Assembly (NCBI GenBank): GCA_025463605.1
Contig: JAODAV010000003.1
Location: forward strand, 56,834 to 120,833
Direction of reading: 5' to 3'
DNA: 64,000 nucleotides
From: Rhodoglobus sp.
Lineage (GTDB): Bacteria > Actinomycetota > Actinomycetes > Actinomycetales > Microbacteriaceae
The position numbers were made by a program, and so were the translations under genes. Positions 31,339-40,575 of this stretch are shown here, piece by piece (position 1 is the first letter of the stretch; every line of letters begins with the position of its first letter). The notes below the pieces were generated by a model. It saw only the letters and a program-made list of their open reading frames with translations, was not told the origin of the DNA and did no database searches.

Positions 31339-32553
31339 TTAGAGCCGGATGCCCAGCAGCGCCTCAATCGAATCCAGGTCGCCGAGCGTTGGCACGGTGC
31401 CCGCGGCCACGCGCGCATCGACGGCGTCGAGAGCGGAGGGGGCATCGAGATCCGCCGCGAGGATCTCCCGCAGCTCGTCCCGTAGTGTGCCTTCGCCGTC
31501 GCTCGCCGCGCTGGCCCAGCGCTCCCAGTCCGCGAGCCGGGCCACCCCTGAGGCGAGAACCGCGTCGGTCCACTCCCAGTCCGATCGGTAGTGCTTCGAG
31601 AGGATCGCGAGGCGGATCTCTCGCGGATCGACGGCGTCGGCGAGCAGCCCCGAGACGAGCACGAGGTTGCCGAGCGACTTGCTCATCTTCTCGCCGCGGT
31701 AGGAGACGAGACCTGCGTGAGAGTAGACGCGCGCGTGGTCCCGCCCTGTCAGTGCTGCAGTGTGACCGGCCGTGAACTCGTGATGCGGAAAGATCAGGTC
31801 CGAGGCGCCGCCATTGACGGTCAGGGGAATGTCGAGGAGTTCCTGGGCGATCACCGAGCACTCGATGTGCCAGCCGGGCCGGCCCTCGCCGAGCACCGTG
31901 GACCAACGGGGCTCGTCGGGCCGGGCCGCGCGCCACAGCACGGGATCGAGCGGATCCCGCTTGCCCGGCCGCTCCGGATCCCCGCCGCGCTCGCTGGAGA
32001 GGGTGAGCATCGTCGCCGTGTCGAGCCCGCTCTCCTGCCCGAGGTGCCAGGGCGACGCGACAGCTGCGGCCGCACTGTCGAAGTACACGTCCTCGTCGAC
32101 CCGATAGGCGGTTCCGGTCTCAAGCATGCGGGCAACGGCCTCGGCGACGGGCTCGATCATCTCCGTCACCGCCACGTAGTGGTCGGGCGGGATGACCGCG
32201 AGTGCCTGCATGTCGCTGCGGAACAGCTCCACCTGCTCGCCGGCGAGAACGCGCCAATCCACGCCGGTCGCCGCGGCGCGCTCGAGGAGCGGCTCGTCGA
32301 CATCCGTGACATTCTGCACATAGCTGACGTCGTAGCCGGCGTCGAGCCACAACCGGATGAGCGTGTCGTAGGCGATGTACGTCGCCGCGTGCCCGATGTG
32401 GGTGGCGTCGTACGGTGTGATTCCGCAGACGTACAGCCCCGCGAGGGCTATCGGGTCGGTCTCCACCACGCGGTCCAGAGCTGTGTCGTGGATGCGCGGG
32501 AGCGGTCCGTGCCCCGGCAGCCGGGGCACCGATGGTCGGCGCCAGGCTCTCAC
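31339..32553 (-). CDS. mshC: Cysteine--1-D-myo-inosityl 2-amino-2-deoxy-alpha-D-glucopyranoside ligase
   Basis: GLYVCGITPYDATHIGHAATYIAYDTL, KMSKSLGNLVLVS. Confidence 0.92.
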   Translation of the reverse strand: MRAWRRPSVPRLPGHGPLPRIHDTALDRVVETDPIALAGLYVCGITPYDATHIGHAATYIAYDTLIRLWLDAGYDVSYVQNVTDVDEPLLERAAATGVDWRVLAGEQVELFRSDMQALAVIPPDHYVAVTEMIEPVAEAVARMLETGTAYRVDEDVYFDSAAAAVASPWHLGQESGLDTATMLTLSSERGGDPERPGKRDPLDPVLWRAARPDEPRWSTVLGEGRPGWHIECSVIAQELLDIPLTVNGGASDLIFPHHEFTAGHTAALTGRDHARVYSHAGLVSYRGEKMSKSLGNLVLVSGLLADAVDPREIRLAILSKHYRSDWEWTDAVLASGVARLADWERWASAASDGEGTLRDELREILAADLDAPSALDAVDARVAAGTVPTLGDLDSIEALLGIRL

Positions 32554-33401
32554 AGGGGGTTGAGGATGCCGAGGGAGAGCAGCACGAGCAATGTGCCGCC
32601 GAGCAGAAGGCGGTAGATCACGAATGGCAGGAACGACCGCTTCTCGATGTAGCGCATGAGGAACGCGATCACGGCGTAGCCGACTCCGAACGCGACGACG
32701 GTCGCGACGAGGGTCTCCGGATACCCGTAGGCACCGTCGGGCTCGCCGAAGCTGTGCACGAGCTCGTACAGCCCGCTGCCGAACACCGCCGGTATCGCGA
32801 GCAGGAAGCCGAATCGGGCCGCCGCGGGCCGGGTGTATCCGAGCGAGCGCGCCGCCGTCATGGTCGCACCGGAGCGCGAGACACCGGGGATGAGCGACAG
32901 GACTTGAGCAGCCCCGATGAGGATGCCGTGCCGGTAGGTCATCTCCGGGAGGGCACGGACGCGCTTACCGATGAGGTCGGCGAGCCCGAGCAGGATGCCG
33001 AACACGATGAGCACGATCGCGATGAGCCACAGCGACCTGAACACGGACCGGATGGTGTCTTGGGCGAGGAACCCGATGATGACGATGGGTACGGTGCCGA
33101 TGATGATGAGCCAGCCGAGTCGCACGTCGGGATCGTTCTTCGGAATGGGATCCGAGTGCGCTCCCCCGGGTTTGCGGAAGTGCCGGAACCAGCGCCCGAT
33201 GATGCGAGTGATGTCTTTGCGGAAGTACAGGATCACGGCGAGTTCGGTGCCGATCTGCGTGATCGCCGTGAACGTCGCGCCCGGATCGGTTGCCGAAGGC
33301 AGGAACTCCCCCGCGATGCGCAAGTGGGCGCTCGAGGAGATGGGGAGGAATTCGGTGAGACCTTGAATGAGGCCGAGGATGATCGCCTCGATGAAGCCCA
33401 C
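32550..33401 (-). CDS. uppP: Undecaprenyl-diphosphatase
   Basis: GFIEAIILGLIQGLTEFLPISSSAHLRI; PGVSRSGATMTAA. Confidence 0.95.
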   Translation of the reverse strand: MGFIEAIILGLIQGLTEFLPISSSAHLRIAGEFLPSATDPGATFTAITQIGTELAVILYFRKDITRIIGRWFRHFRKPGGAHSDPIPKNDPDVRLGWLIIIGTVPIVIIGFLAQDTIRSVFRSLWLIAIVLIVFGILLGLADLIGKRVRALPEMTYRHGILIGAAQVLSLIPGVSRSGATMTAARSLGYTRPAAARFGFLLAIPAVFGSGLYELVHSFGEPDGAYGYPETLVATVVAFGVGYAVIAFLMRYIEKRSFLPFVIYRLLLGGTLLVLLSLGILNPL

Positions 33402-33411
33402 GAGATAACTC

Positions 33412-34716
33412 CTAGTAGTTGAGCAGCAGGTCTGCGAGAACCCGCCTGCCAAACACTAGTGCGTCGAGCGGCACCCGTTCGTCAACCCCGTGGAACATGC
33501 CGGGGAAGTCCAGTTCGGGCGGCAGCTGCAGCGGCGCGAAACCGTAGCCCTTGATGCCGAGCTTGGCGAGAGCCTTGTTGTCGGTTCCTCCCGAGAGCAG
33601 GTACGGCAGAACGGGAGCGCCGGGGTCGTGCATGCCGAGCGTTCCGACCATCGCGTCGACGAGCGGCCCGGTGAAACTGTTCTCCAGCCCGATGTCGCGG
33701 TGCATGACCACGATCTCCACCTCGTCGCCGATGAGTTGCCTCACCTGGGCGAGCACGGCATCCTCTTCGCCCGGCAGTGTGCGGATATCGATGAGCGCCT
33801 CGGCGGTGTCGGGGATGACGTTGTGCTTGTAGCCGGCTTTCAGCAGCGTCGGGTTGCTCGTGGTGCGAAGCGTGGCCTGGATGAACCCAGCCGCGTTTCC
33901 CGTGGACAGCACGAGCTCATCCGGACCCACCTTCGCGGGGTCGACCTCCATGATGCGTGCGAGCTCGGCGATGAGCAGCTCCGTCGTCGCGGTGAGACGC
34001 AAGGGCCAGTCCTGGCGACCGAGTGTGACCACCGCCTCGGCGAGTTTCGTGATCGCGTTGTTGCGGATGACCCGGCTTCCGTGCGCGGCTGTGCCTCGCG
34101 CGATGAGCTTGATCCACACCAGCGCCTTCTCGCCTGTCTGGAGCAGGTACGAGCGCTTTCCGTTGAGGTGCACGGAGTAGCCGCCCACTTCGCTGATGGC
34201 CTCGGTTGCGCCCGCGAAGAGGCCCGGGTGGTTATCGACGAGGTAGTGCGACCCGAACACTCCCCCGTTCTCCTCATCGGAGAAGAAGCACACGATGAGG
34301 TCACGGGCGGGCTGCCTGCCGGCACCCAGGATGTCCTGCAGCGCGGTGATGATCATCGCGTCCATGTTCTTCATGTCGACCGCACCACGGCCCCACAGCA
34401 GCCCGTCTCGAATGACACCGCCGAACGGGTCGACGGTCCAGTTGGTCGGATCGGCCGGGACGACGTCGGTGTGGCCGTGAACGACGAGCGCGGGCTTGCT
34501 GGGATCGGCGCCCTCGACGCGCGCGATGACACTCGTGCGGCCAGTGGCCGCATCAACGTATCGAGGCTCGAGGTCGAGGCCGGCAAGCAACTCCCCGAGA
34601 TATTCGGCGGCATCCGTCTCGCCGTTGGAGCGGCCCTCGCCGTAGTTGGTGGTGTCGAACCGGATGAGCTCCTGCGCGATGCGGGCAGTCTCTTCGAGCT
34701 CCTCTGGCGGCGTCAT
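33412..34716 (-). CDS. M20/M25/M40 family metallohydrolase
   Basis: LVVHGHTDVVPAD, GRGAVDMKNMDAM, CFFSDEENGG. Confidence 0.92.
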   Translation of the reverse strand: MTPPEELEETARIAQELIRFDTTNYGEGRSNGETDAAEYLGELLAGLDLEPRYVDAATGRTSVIARVEGADPSKPALVVHGHTDVVPADPTNWTVDPFGGVIRDGLLWGRGAVDMKNMDAMIITALQDILGAGRQPARDLIVCFFSDEENGGVFGSHYLVDNHPGLFAGATEAISEVGGYSVHLNGKRSYLLQTGEKALVWIKLIARGTAAHGSRVIRNNAITKLAEAVVTLGRQDWPLRLTATTELLIAELARIMEVDPAKVGPDELVLSTGNAAGFIQATLRTTSNPTLLKAGYKHNVIPDTAEALIDIRTLPGEEDAVLAQVRQLIGDEVEIVVMHRDIGLENSFTGPLVDAMVGTLGMHDPGAPVLPYLLSGGTDNKALAKLGIKGYGFAPLQLPPELDFPGMFHGVDERVPLDALVFGRRVLADLLLNY

Positions 34717-34779
34717 TCCACCACGGTATCAGCGTGCTATTCTCGTAACCCGGTGGTCCTGCGAAGGAACCGCCGATGC

Positions 34780-34864
34780 GCGCGGATGGCGGAAATGGCA
34801 GACGCGCTAGCTTGAGGTGCTAGTGCCCGTATAGGGCGTGGGGGTTCAAGTCCCCCTTCGCGCA
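34780..34864 (+). tRNA. tRNA-Leu (anticodon GAG)
   Basis: Acceptor GCGCGGA/TTCGCGC, anticodon arm CTAGC-TTGAGGT-GCTAG, long variable arm, T-arm GGGGGTTCAAGTCCCCC. Confidence 0.93.
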
Positions 34865-34874
34865 CATACATATC

Positions 34875-34910
34875 GAGAAGGCCCCGGAGATTGCTCTTCG
34901 GGGCCTTCTC
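34875..34910 (+). terminator. Hairpin terminator after tRNA-Leu
   Basis: GAGAAGGCCCCG...CGGGGCCTTCTC inverted repeat. Confidence 0.75.
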
Positions 34911-34947
34911 GGCTCTCGTGCCGCACTCGAGGGGTTTCACGCCGTGC

Positions 34948-35253
34948 TCAACCCCTGTTGGGCTGCTTAGGCATTCCCAGCTCGTTCAGCGGACTGGCGT
35001 CGAATGGTTGCCGCGGGGGCTCGATCGGGCAGTTGAGGATCGCGTTGTTCGTCGAGTGGTCGATGGTGTGCTCCGACATCGGTCGTCCGCACACAGGACA
35101 AGCCGCCGCGCCGACGCGCTCCACCACAGGATCGTATGGGCCCAACGGGGGCGGGCCGACCACCTTGTAGACCTTCTCGTTGAACCAATCGATGAAACCC
35201 AGTACGCCGCCGCGGCTGACTTCGCCGTCGAGTCGGGATTCTTTCCCGTCCAT
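34948..35253 (-). CDS. Conserved hypothetical small protein with zinc-ribbon-like CxxC motif
   Basis: MDGKESRLDGEVSRGGVLGFIDWFNEKVYK...ACPVCGRPMSEHTIDH...NCP. Confidence 0.65.
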   Translation of the reverse strand: MDGKESRLDGEVSRGGVLGFIDWFNEKVYKVVGPPPLGPYDPVVERVGAAACPVCGRPMSEHTIDHSTNNAILNCPIEPPRQPFDASPLNELGMPKQPNRG

Positions 35254-35293
35254 TGTTCAAGGGTAGCGACGCGCGTGAAGTGACGGTAGGTAC

Positions 35294-36808
35294 TCAGATC
35301 GAAACCCATGGCAGTGCGGCGGCCAGCGCGACGACAGCGGTGTGCGGCCGAGCGCTCGCGGCGACGAACCCATCGGGGCGCACGAGGTAGAACCTCCCCG
35401 ACTCCAACCGGCGGTGACGCGCTTCGGAGAATGTGCTTACCGACAGGCCCAGCTCGTCCTCGAGCCGCTTGGCGACCGCCTCGTCGAACGTGCCGTAGAC
35501 GTGCACCTGCCAGGACATCGCGCGGAGGCTCTCGTAGTTGTCCCCGTTCCAAGGCAGTCGACGGCCCACGACCTTGCCCCGTCGGCCATGCGCCGCGCGC
35601 TTGGCCTCGTCGCTCATCCAGTAATGGATGCGCGTTTGGGAGACGTACTCGAACAGGCGCGATGAGGCGCCGAAGCGCGGGATCACCGAAGTGCCGATCG
35701 GGGCGAGCAGCCGTATGAACCACCGGCGAAACAGGCGCGCCGCGCGCTTGTCGGACGTGACGATCCCGAACATGGTGTCGGTCGTGCCGATCAGTCGCCT
35801 TGCCACGGGCCTGCGCTCGGCCTCATAGCGGTCGAGGTAGTTCTCGGGAGCGCGCCCCGCAAGCACATCGGCGAGTTTGCACGCGAGGTTGTGCGCATCC
35901 TGAAGCCCCGTGTTCATGCCCTGGGCACCGACCGGCGAGTGCACGTGCGCGGCATCGCCCGCGAGGAACACCGGGCCGGCACGGAACCGGGCGGCCACGC
36001 GATGATGCACGCGATAGGTGGAGAACCAGCGCGTCGAGGCGTAGGTGACCGAGAATACGCGGTCGAGCATCTCTCGAACGGCTTCCTCGGGGACCGGCTC
36101 GTTCTCGGGCGTGCGGACGACACCGAGGAGGCGCTCGTGGTCGTGCGCGCCCATAGGGAAGGTGAGCAGGAAGTCCCGCTCCCCGAACCGCAGGTTGATC
36201 GAATCAAGCGCGAGCCCTCGCACGCCGACGGCATCAGCGACGTAGAAGGTGTGCAGGTTCGTCACGCCCTCGAAGGCGATGCCCGCGATGGACCTGACGA
36301 GCGATGAGCTGCCGTCAGCACCGACACAGTACTTCGCGGAGATGATCAGCTCATCGCCGCTCGACCGCACCTCCACACCCCCGCCGGCTTGCGGAGTCAG
36401 AGACTCGAACTCGTGGTTCCATTGCACTTCAACGCCCAGGGCGCTGAGATTCTCGACAAGAAGGCGCTCGTTCTCGCTCTGTTCGAGCACATAGAGGTGC
36501 GGGTAGGGCGTGACTCCTTCGGCGAGGCGTCGCAGATTCACGGCACGGAACCGCCGTTTCTCGAATCCGGGCACGATCGCGCCGGCCTTCTCGGCCGCGG
36601 CGAGCACCCGGTCGCCCATGCCGAGCTGGTCGTAGACCTCCATCGTGCGGGCCTGCAGAACGAGCGCCCGGGATTCGCGCGTCGGTGCCGCCTTACCGTC
36701 GAGCACGACCACTCCGACCCCGAGTCGCGCGAGACAGTTCGCGAGCATGAGGCCCGTCGGCCCCGCACCGACGACGACGACATCGGTCTTGAGGTGTCGT
36801 TGCGGCAT
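35294..36808 (-). CDS. FAD-dependent aromatic hydroxylase/monooxygenase (PheA/TfdB-like)
   Basis: VVVVGAGPTGLMLANCLARLG; GPVFLAGDAAHVHSPVGAQGMNTGLQDAHNLACKL. Confidence 0.9.
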   Translation of the reverse strand: MPQRHLKTDVVVVGAGPTGLMLANCLARLGVGVVVLDGKAAPTRESRALVLQARTMEVYDQLGMGDRVLAAAEKAGAIVPGFEKRRFRAVNLRRLAEGVTPYPHLYVLEQSENERLLVENLSALGVEVQWNHEFESLTPQAGGGVEVRSSGDELIISAKYCVGADGSSSLVRSIAGIAFEGVTNLHTFYVADAVGVRGLALDSINLRFGERDFLLTFPMGAHDHERLLGVVRTPENEPVPEEAVREMLDRVFSVTYASTRWFSTYRVHHRVAARFRAGPVFLAGDAAHVHSPVGAQGMNTGLQDAHNLACKLADVLAGRAPENYLDRYEAERRPVARRLIGTTDTMFGIVTSDKRAARLFRRWFIRLLAPIGTSVIPRFGASSRLFEYVSQTRIHYWMSDEAKRAAHGRRGKVVGRRLPWNGDNYESLRAMSWQVHVYGTFDEAVAKRLEDELGLSVSTFSEARHRRLESGRFYLVRPDGFVAASARPHTAVVALAAALPWVSI

Positions 36809-36818
36809 GGGTTGATCC

Positions 36819-37520
36819 TCAGGCGGCGTCTGCGGCCCCTGCAACGGCCGCGCCGTACGATGCGGTCACGAGGATCGGGATGTGGTCAGACGACCCCCGC
36901 GCGAGCGTCTCGACCCCCTCGATCGTGAGTCCCTGCGAGGTCGCGAAGTCGAAGTGCCCGCGGAAGAACTTATATGCCGTGTAGGTGCGGCGGTCGCTCA
37001 GGGAGAGGTCGTACCCGCGCTTCTTGACTCGTTCCGTGAGGTTGTCTTTGAAGAGGGGATAGTTGTAGTCGCCGACCATGAGGATGGGCACGCCCGAGCC
37101 GAGCTCCGTAAGCAGTTCGTGCGCTGCCTTGATCTGGTTGCGGCGCAGCGAGTTGAGCGCCGTGAGCGGGGCGGCGTGGAATGACGCGAGCACGAGCTCG
37201 TGGTTGGTCTCGCGGTCGACGAGTCGCGATCCGACGAGGCGCTCCGGCGTGGGCGAGAAGATCAGGTCGTGCAGGGACTTCTTGAGCTCGAACGACCTGC
37301 TCGCGATGTGCTCGTAGCGATCCTTGCGGTAGTACACCGCGAGCCCGAGGCGGTTGCGCTTGGTGGAATCCGCGAGGTGCAGGTCGCCGATCTCGGCGGG
37401 CAGTTCAGCGGCGAAGACCTCTTGAAGACAGAGCGCGTCGAGGTCGGGAGTCTTCGCCAGCTCGGCGAGCTCCCCGATTGCGCGGTGCTTGCGGAGGTTG
37501 TAGCTGATTACTCGGATCAC
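36819..37520 (-). CDS. Endonuclease/exonuclease/phosphatase family protein
   Basis: ISYNLRKH, LCLQEV, MVGDYNYP, SSDHIPILV. Confidence 0.87.
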   Translation of the reverse strand: MIRVISYNLRKHRAIGELAELAKTPDLDALCLQEVFAAELPAEIGDLHLADSTKRNRLGLAVYYRKDRYEHIASRSFELKKSLHDLIFSPTPERLVGSRLVDRETNHELVLASFHAAPLTALNSLRRNQIKAAHELLTELGSGVPILMVGDYNYPLFKDNLTERVKKRGYDLSLSDRRTYTAYKFFRGHFDFATSQGLTIEGVETLARGSSDHIPILVTASYGAAVAGAADAA

Positions 37521-37639
37521 GGACCTGTGTACCTTCTTCCGAACGGAGACCCCAGCCTATGCGGCATGCCGACTGTTCGTCGCCATCGCCCCTTTCGACG
37601 GCTCACGCACAGTACCGCGCCGTCCCCTACCCTTGCTGC

Positions 37640-38266
37640 ATGACAGGGCGAACGTGGGATGAATTCCGGCTGGAGGCGTTCGGCGAGCCCTACATGGTCT
37701 GGCACGACGGCCCCGACTTCTACGCCTTCACACAGGCTTGGCAAGTCGACCCGGGCGGCGTTGAGGGGATGCTGCGCGAGGGTCTCGCCCAGAGCGATGC
37801 TCTCGCCGCGGAGTCGATCGGGGAACTGCCGATGCCTGCCGAGTCGATTGCGGCGTTCACCCCACTCCTGCTGGCAACGCGTGACACGTCGACGGGTACG
37901 TTTCGCGTGAGGGTAGCCCAGACGCTCCGCAAGCTCACGGGCAGCGAGACGTGGTCCTCCGACATCGTCGATGTGCTCGTCGGCCGCGAGCACTGGGGTG
38001 ACAGGATCGACGCCGCGATGGCCCTGGGTCACTTCACGCCGACCATCGAGCTCATCGCCGCCCTCATGCGTGGAGTGCTCGACGAGGAGTACCTCGTGCG
38101 CTACCACTCGGCGAACTCCCTGCTCACGTTTGCGGGACTGCCGGCCGACGTGGGCTCCGACAAGGAGCTCTTCCCGCAGCTCAGTGCCGAGAATGCACCC
38201 GAGCTGTGGAGTCTTGCCGCGTCGGGTCTCGCGGGATCGGCATCCGCCCGGCTCATGGCCGGGTAG
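37640..38266 (+). CDS. HEAT-repeat-like protein, uncharacterised
   Basis: MTGRTWDEFRLEAFGEPYMVWHDGPD...; helical repeat-like C-terminal half. Confidence 0.6.
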   Translation: MTGRTWDEFRLEAFGEPYMVWHDGPDFYAFTQAWQVDPGGVEGMLREGLAQSDALAAESIGELPMPAESIAAFTPLLLATRDTSTGTFRVRVAQTLRKLTGSETWSSDIVDVLVGREHWGDRIDAAMALGHFTPTIELIAALMRGVLDEEYLVRYHSANSLLTFAGLPADVGSDKELFPQLSAENAPELWSLAASGLAGSASARLMAG

Positions 38267-38269
38267 CGC

Positions 38270-38434
38270 CGCGGTCTCGGCCGCGAACTGGTGACCCGCG
38301 CGCTGGCCCCTTGTGAGAACGTGCGTCAGAAGGTGCTTCTCACCGACGACGAGCCGGGCCAGAAGGCGTTCTACGAGTCCCTGGGCTACCAGCAGGTGAG
38401 CGATCCCCTGCGCGCCTTCGTGCGCTTCGACTGA
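38270..38434 (+). pseudogene. C-terminal remnant of a GNAT acetyltransferase
   Basis: Frame +2 reads RGLGRELVTRALAPCENVRQKVLLTDDEPGQKAFYESLGYQQVSDPLRAFVRFD*: acetyl-CoA-binding loop plus C-terminal motif, no N-terminal half or start codon. Not in the ORF track. Confidence 0.72.
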
Positions 38435-38441
38435 CCCGGTC

Positions 38442-39353
38442 TCAGACGAAACGCACGCCGTCCTGCAAGCGCGTGCGCACGTCGAACAGTTCGTTGCCGC
38501 CGATCGGTTCCGCCGCACCAGCGCCCCCTCGCAGGAGAGCCGGAAGATACGACTTCCGCACAGCCACGGCGGTCGCCCCGCGAATGGTTCCGAGCTGCGC
38601 GACAGGCTCGTCGAGCGCCTCGTCGGGCAGCACGACGGCAAGGCATGTGAATTTCACCCGCAACTGACGCGAGATGACTTTTGCGCGGGCTGCGAGGTCA
38701 TGAACCGGTCGCGTGCCCGCAAGCGCCTCCCCGATGAGTTCGCCCTTGCGCGTGCGCACAGGCCCGCCGAAGTCCTCGGACAGCAGCGCGAACAGACCGG
38801 TGGGGCCGAGCACGATGTGGTCGAGCTTGTCCTCCGGCCTTCCCGTCGCGACGTCATGCCAGACCGTGTACCCGATACCCAGCTCGCTGAGCGTGCGCGC
38901 GGTCGATTCTTCGGCGAGGGCATCCGCGAGCGTGTGTCGGATCTCGCGGGGCGCGCTGCGGACGAGGGCGGGGTCGTATGGGTCGTCGAGGGCAACCCCA
39001 CGGCCGACCCACTCGCGCATCTGGGCGAGGTAACGCTCGCGCCGCCAGCCGCCCGGGTGCCCGTACGAACGAGAGCGCGGTCGGGAATCCGCTCGCGGTC
39101 GGGCGGCCCTGGCTGTGAACGTCTCGTGCTCCTGCTGCGCACCGCGGCCGGCGTCGAACGCGCGGCGCTTGTCGGGCGTGCCGATGCGCTCCCAGGCGAG
39201 CTGCACGGCCGTGAATCGCCGCGGATCTCCTCCCGTATCGGGATGGGTCTCACGCAACGCCCGACGGAAGGCCTTTCGCAGTTCGGCTTCGCTTGCGGAT
39301 GTCGGCACGCCCAGCACCTCATAGGGGCTCGCCGACATCGGACTCTCGGGCAT
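38442..39353 (-). CDS. J-domain protein with C-terminal NERD-like (nuclease-related) domain
   Basis: SPYEVLGVPTSASEAELRKAFRRALRETHPDTGG (HPD present); then LDHIVLGPTGLFALLSEDFGGPVRTRKGEL. Confidence 0.8.
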   Translation of the reverse strand: MPESPMSASPYEVLGVPTSASEAELRKAFRRALRETHPDTGGDPRRFTAVQLAWERIGTPDKRRAFDAGRGAQQEHETFTARAARPRADSRPRSRSYGHPGGWRRERYLAQMREWVGRGVALDDPYDPALVRSAPREIRHTLADALAEESTARTLSELGIGYTVWHDVATGRPEDKLDHIVLGPTGLFALLSEDFGGPVRTRKGELIGEALAGTRPVHDLAARAKVISRQLRVKFTCLAVVLPDEALDEPVAQLGTIRGATAVAVRKSYLPALLRGGAGAAEPIGGNELFDVRTRLQDGVRFV

Positions 39354-39415
39354 CGGCTCGCTCTCCAGGAGGTGGCGTAAGGCGAAGCTCAGGATATCGG
39401 GCGTAGGTTGTAGAC

Positions 39416-39901
39416 GTGACCACTATCGCTGACATCCCCCTGACCACGATCGACGGCCAACCGACGAGTCTCGCGGGCTACGACGAGAAGGTGATGCTCA
39501 TCGTCAATGTCGCCTCCCGGTGTGGCCTCACTCCCCAGTACGAGAAGCTCGAGCAACTGCAGAAGAAGTACGCCGACCGCGGTTTCACCGTACTCGGCTT
39601 TCCGAGCAACCAGTTCCTGCAGGAGCTCGGTACCGAGGATTCGATCAAGGAGTACTGTTCGATGACCTGGGGCGTCACATTCCCTATGTTCGCGAAGGTC
39701 AAGGTCAACGGCCGCGGTGCGCACCCGCTCTACGAGCAACTCACGAAGACCGCGGACGAGAACGGCAAAGCCGGCAAGGTCAAGTGGAACTTCGAGAAGT
39801 TCGTCGTGACCCCGCGGGGTGATGTACACCGCTTCCGCTCGGACGTGGAGCCGGATGACGCGAAGATCCTGTCGGTCATCGAGGGCGCCCTGCCCGCCTG
39901 A
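39416..39901 (+). CDS. Glutathione peroxidase family protein (Cys type)
   Basis: NVASRCGLTPQYEKLEQLQKKY, GFPSNQF, WNFEKFVV. Confidence 0.95.
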   Translation: MTTIADIPLTTIDGQPTSLAGYDEKVMLIVNVASRCGLTPQYEKLEQLQKKYADRGFTVLGFPSNQFLQELGTEDSIKEYCSMTWGVTFPMFAKVKVNGRGAHPLYEQLTKTADENGKAGKVKWNFEKFVVTPRGDVHRFRSDVEPDDAKILSVIEGALPA

Positions 39902-39906
39902 CCGCC

Positions 39907-40575
39907 GTGCGCCTCCTCCTCGTCCGCCATGGTCAGACGCCCTCGAACGTGCGGGGGCTGCTCGACACTGCAGTTCCTGGCCCGGGCCTGACTCCCCTGG
40001 GCCTCCGGCAGGCGGCCGAGCTTCCCGACGGCCTCGCGGGCAGGTTGGTCGACGCGATCTTCGTGAGCTCTCTCGTGCGCACGCGCCTCACGGCCGAGCC
40101 GCTCTCGATGGAGCGCGGTCTCGATCCGATCGAACTTCCCGGCGTCCACGAGATCGCTGCGGGAGCGCTCGAGCTCAAGTCCGATCGGACTTCAGTGCGC
40201 ACCTATCTCGAAACGGCGTTTGCCTGGGGCCTCGGCCGACTCGACGGGCGCATGCCGGGCGGCGAGAACGGGCACGAGTTCTTCGAGCGCTACGACGAGT
40301 CGATAACGCGCGCCGCGCGCACGTCCGACACAGCCGTGGTCGTCAGCCACGGCGCCGCGATCCGCGTGTGGGTCGCCATGCGTGCGAGCAATGTGCCGCC
40401 CTCCTATGCGGGCGATCACGAGCTCGACAATACGGGCGTCGTTGAACTCGAGGGCTCGCCGTCAACGGGCTGGCGGCTTCTTGCGTGGCAGGGCACACCC
40501 GTGGGCGGGGCCGAACTCGCGGATGCGACGGCAGAAGACCCGACGGGCGAGACGCTCGAGGAGGCGCTCGACTAG
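39907..40575 (+). CDS. Histidine phosphatase family protein
   Basis: LLLVRHGQTPSNV; VVVSHGAAIRVW. Confidence 0.92.
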   Translation: MRLLLVRHGQTPSNVRGLLDTAVPGPGLTPLGLRQAAELPDGLAGRLVDAIFVSSLVRTRLTAEPLSMERGLDPIELPGVHEIAAGALELKSDRTSVRTYLETAFAWGLGRLDGRMPGGENGHEFFERYDESITRAARTSDTAVVVSHGAAIRVWVAMRASNVPPSYAGDHELDNTGVVELEGSPSTGWRLLAWQGTPVGGAELADATAEDPTGETLEEALD

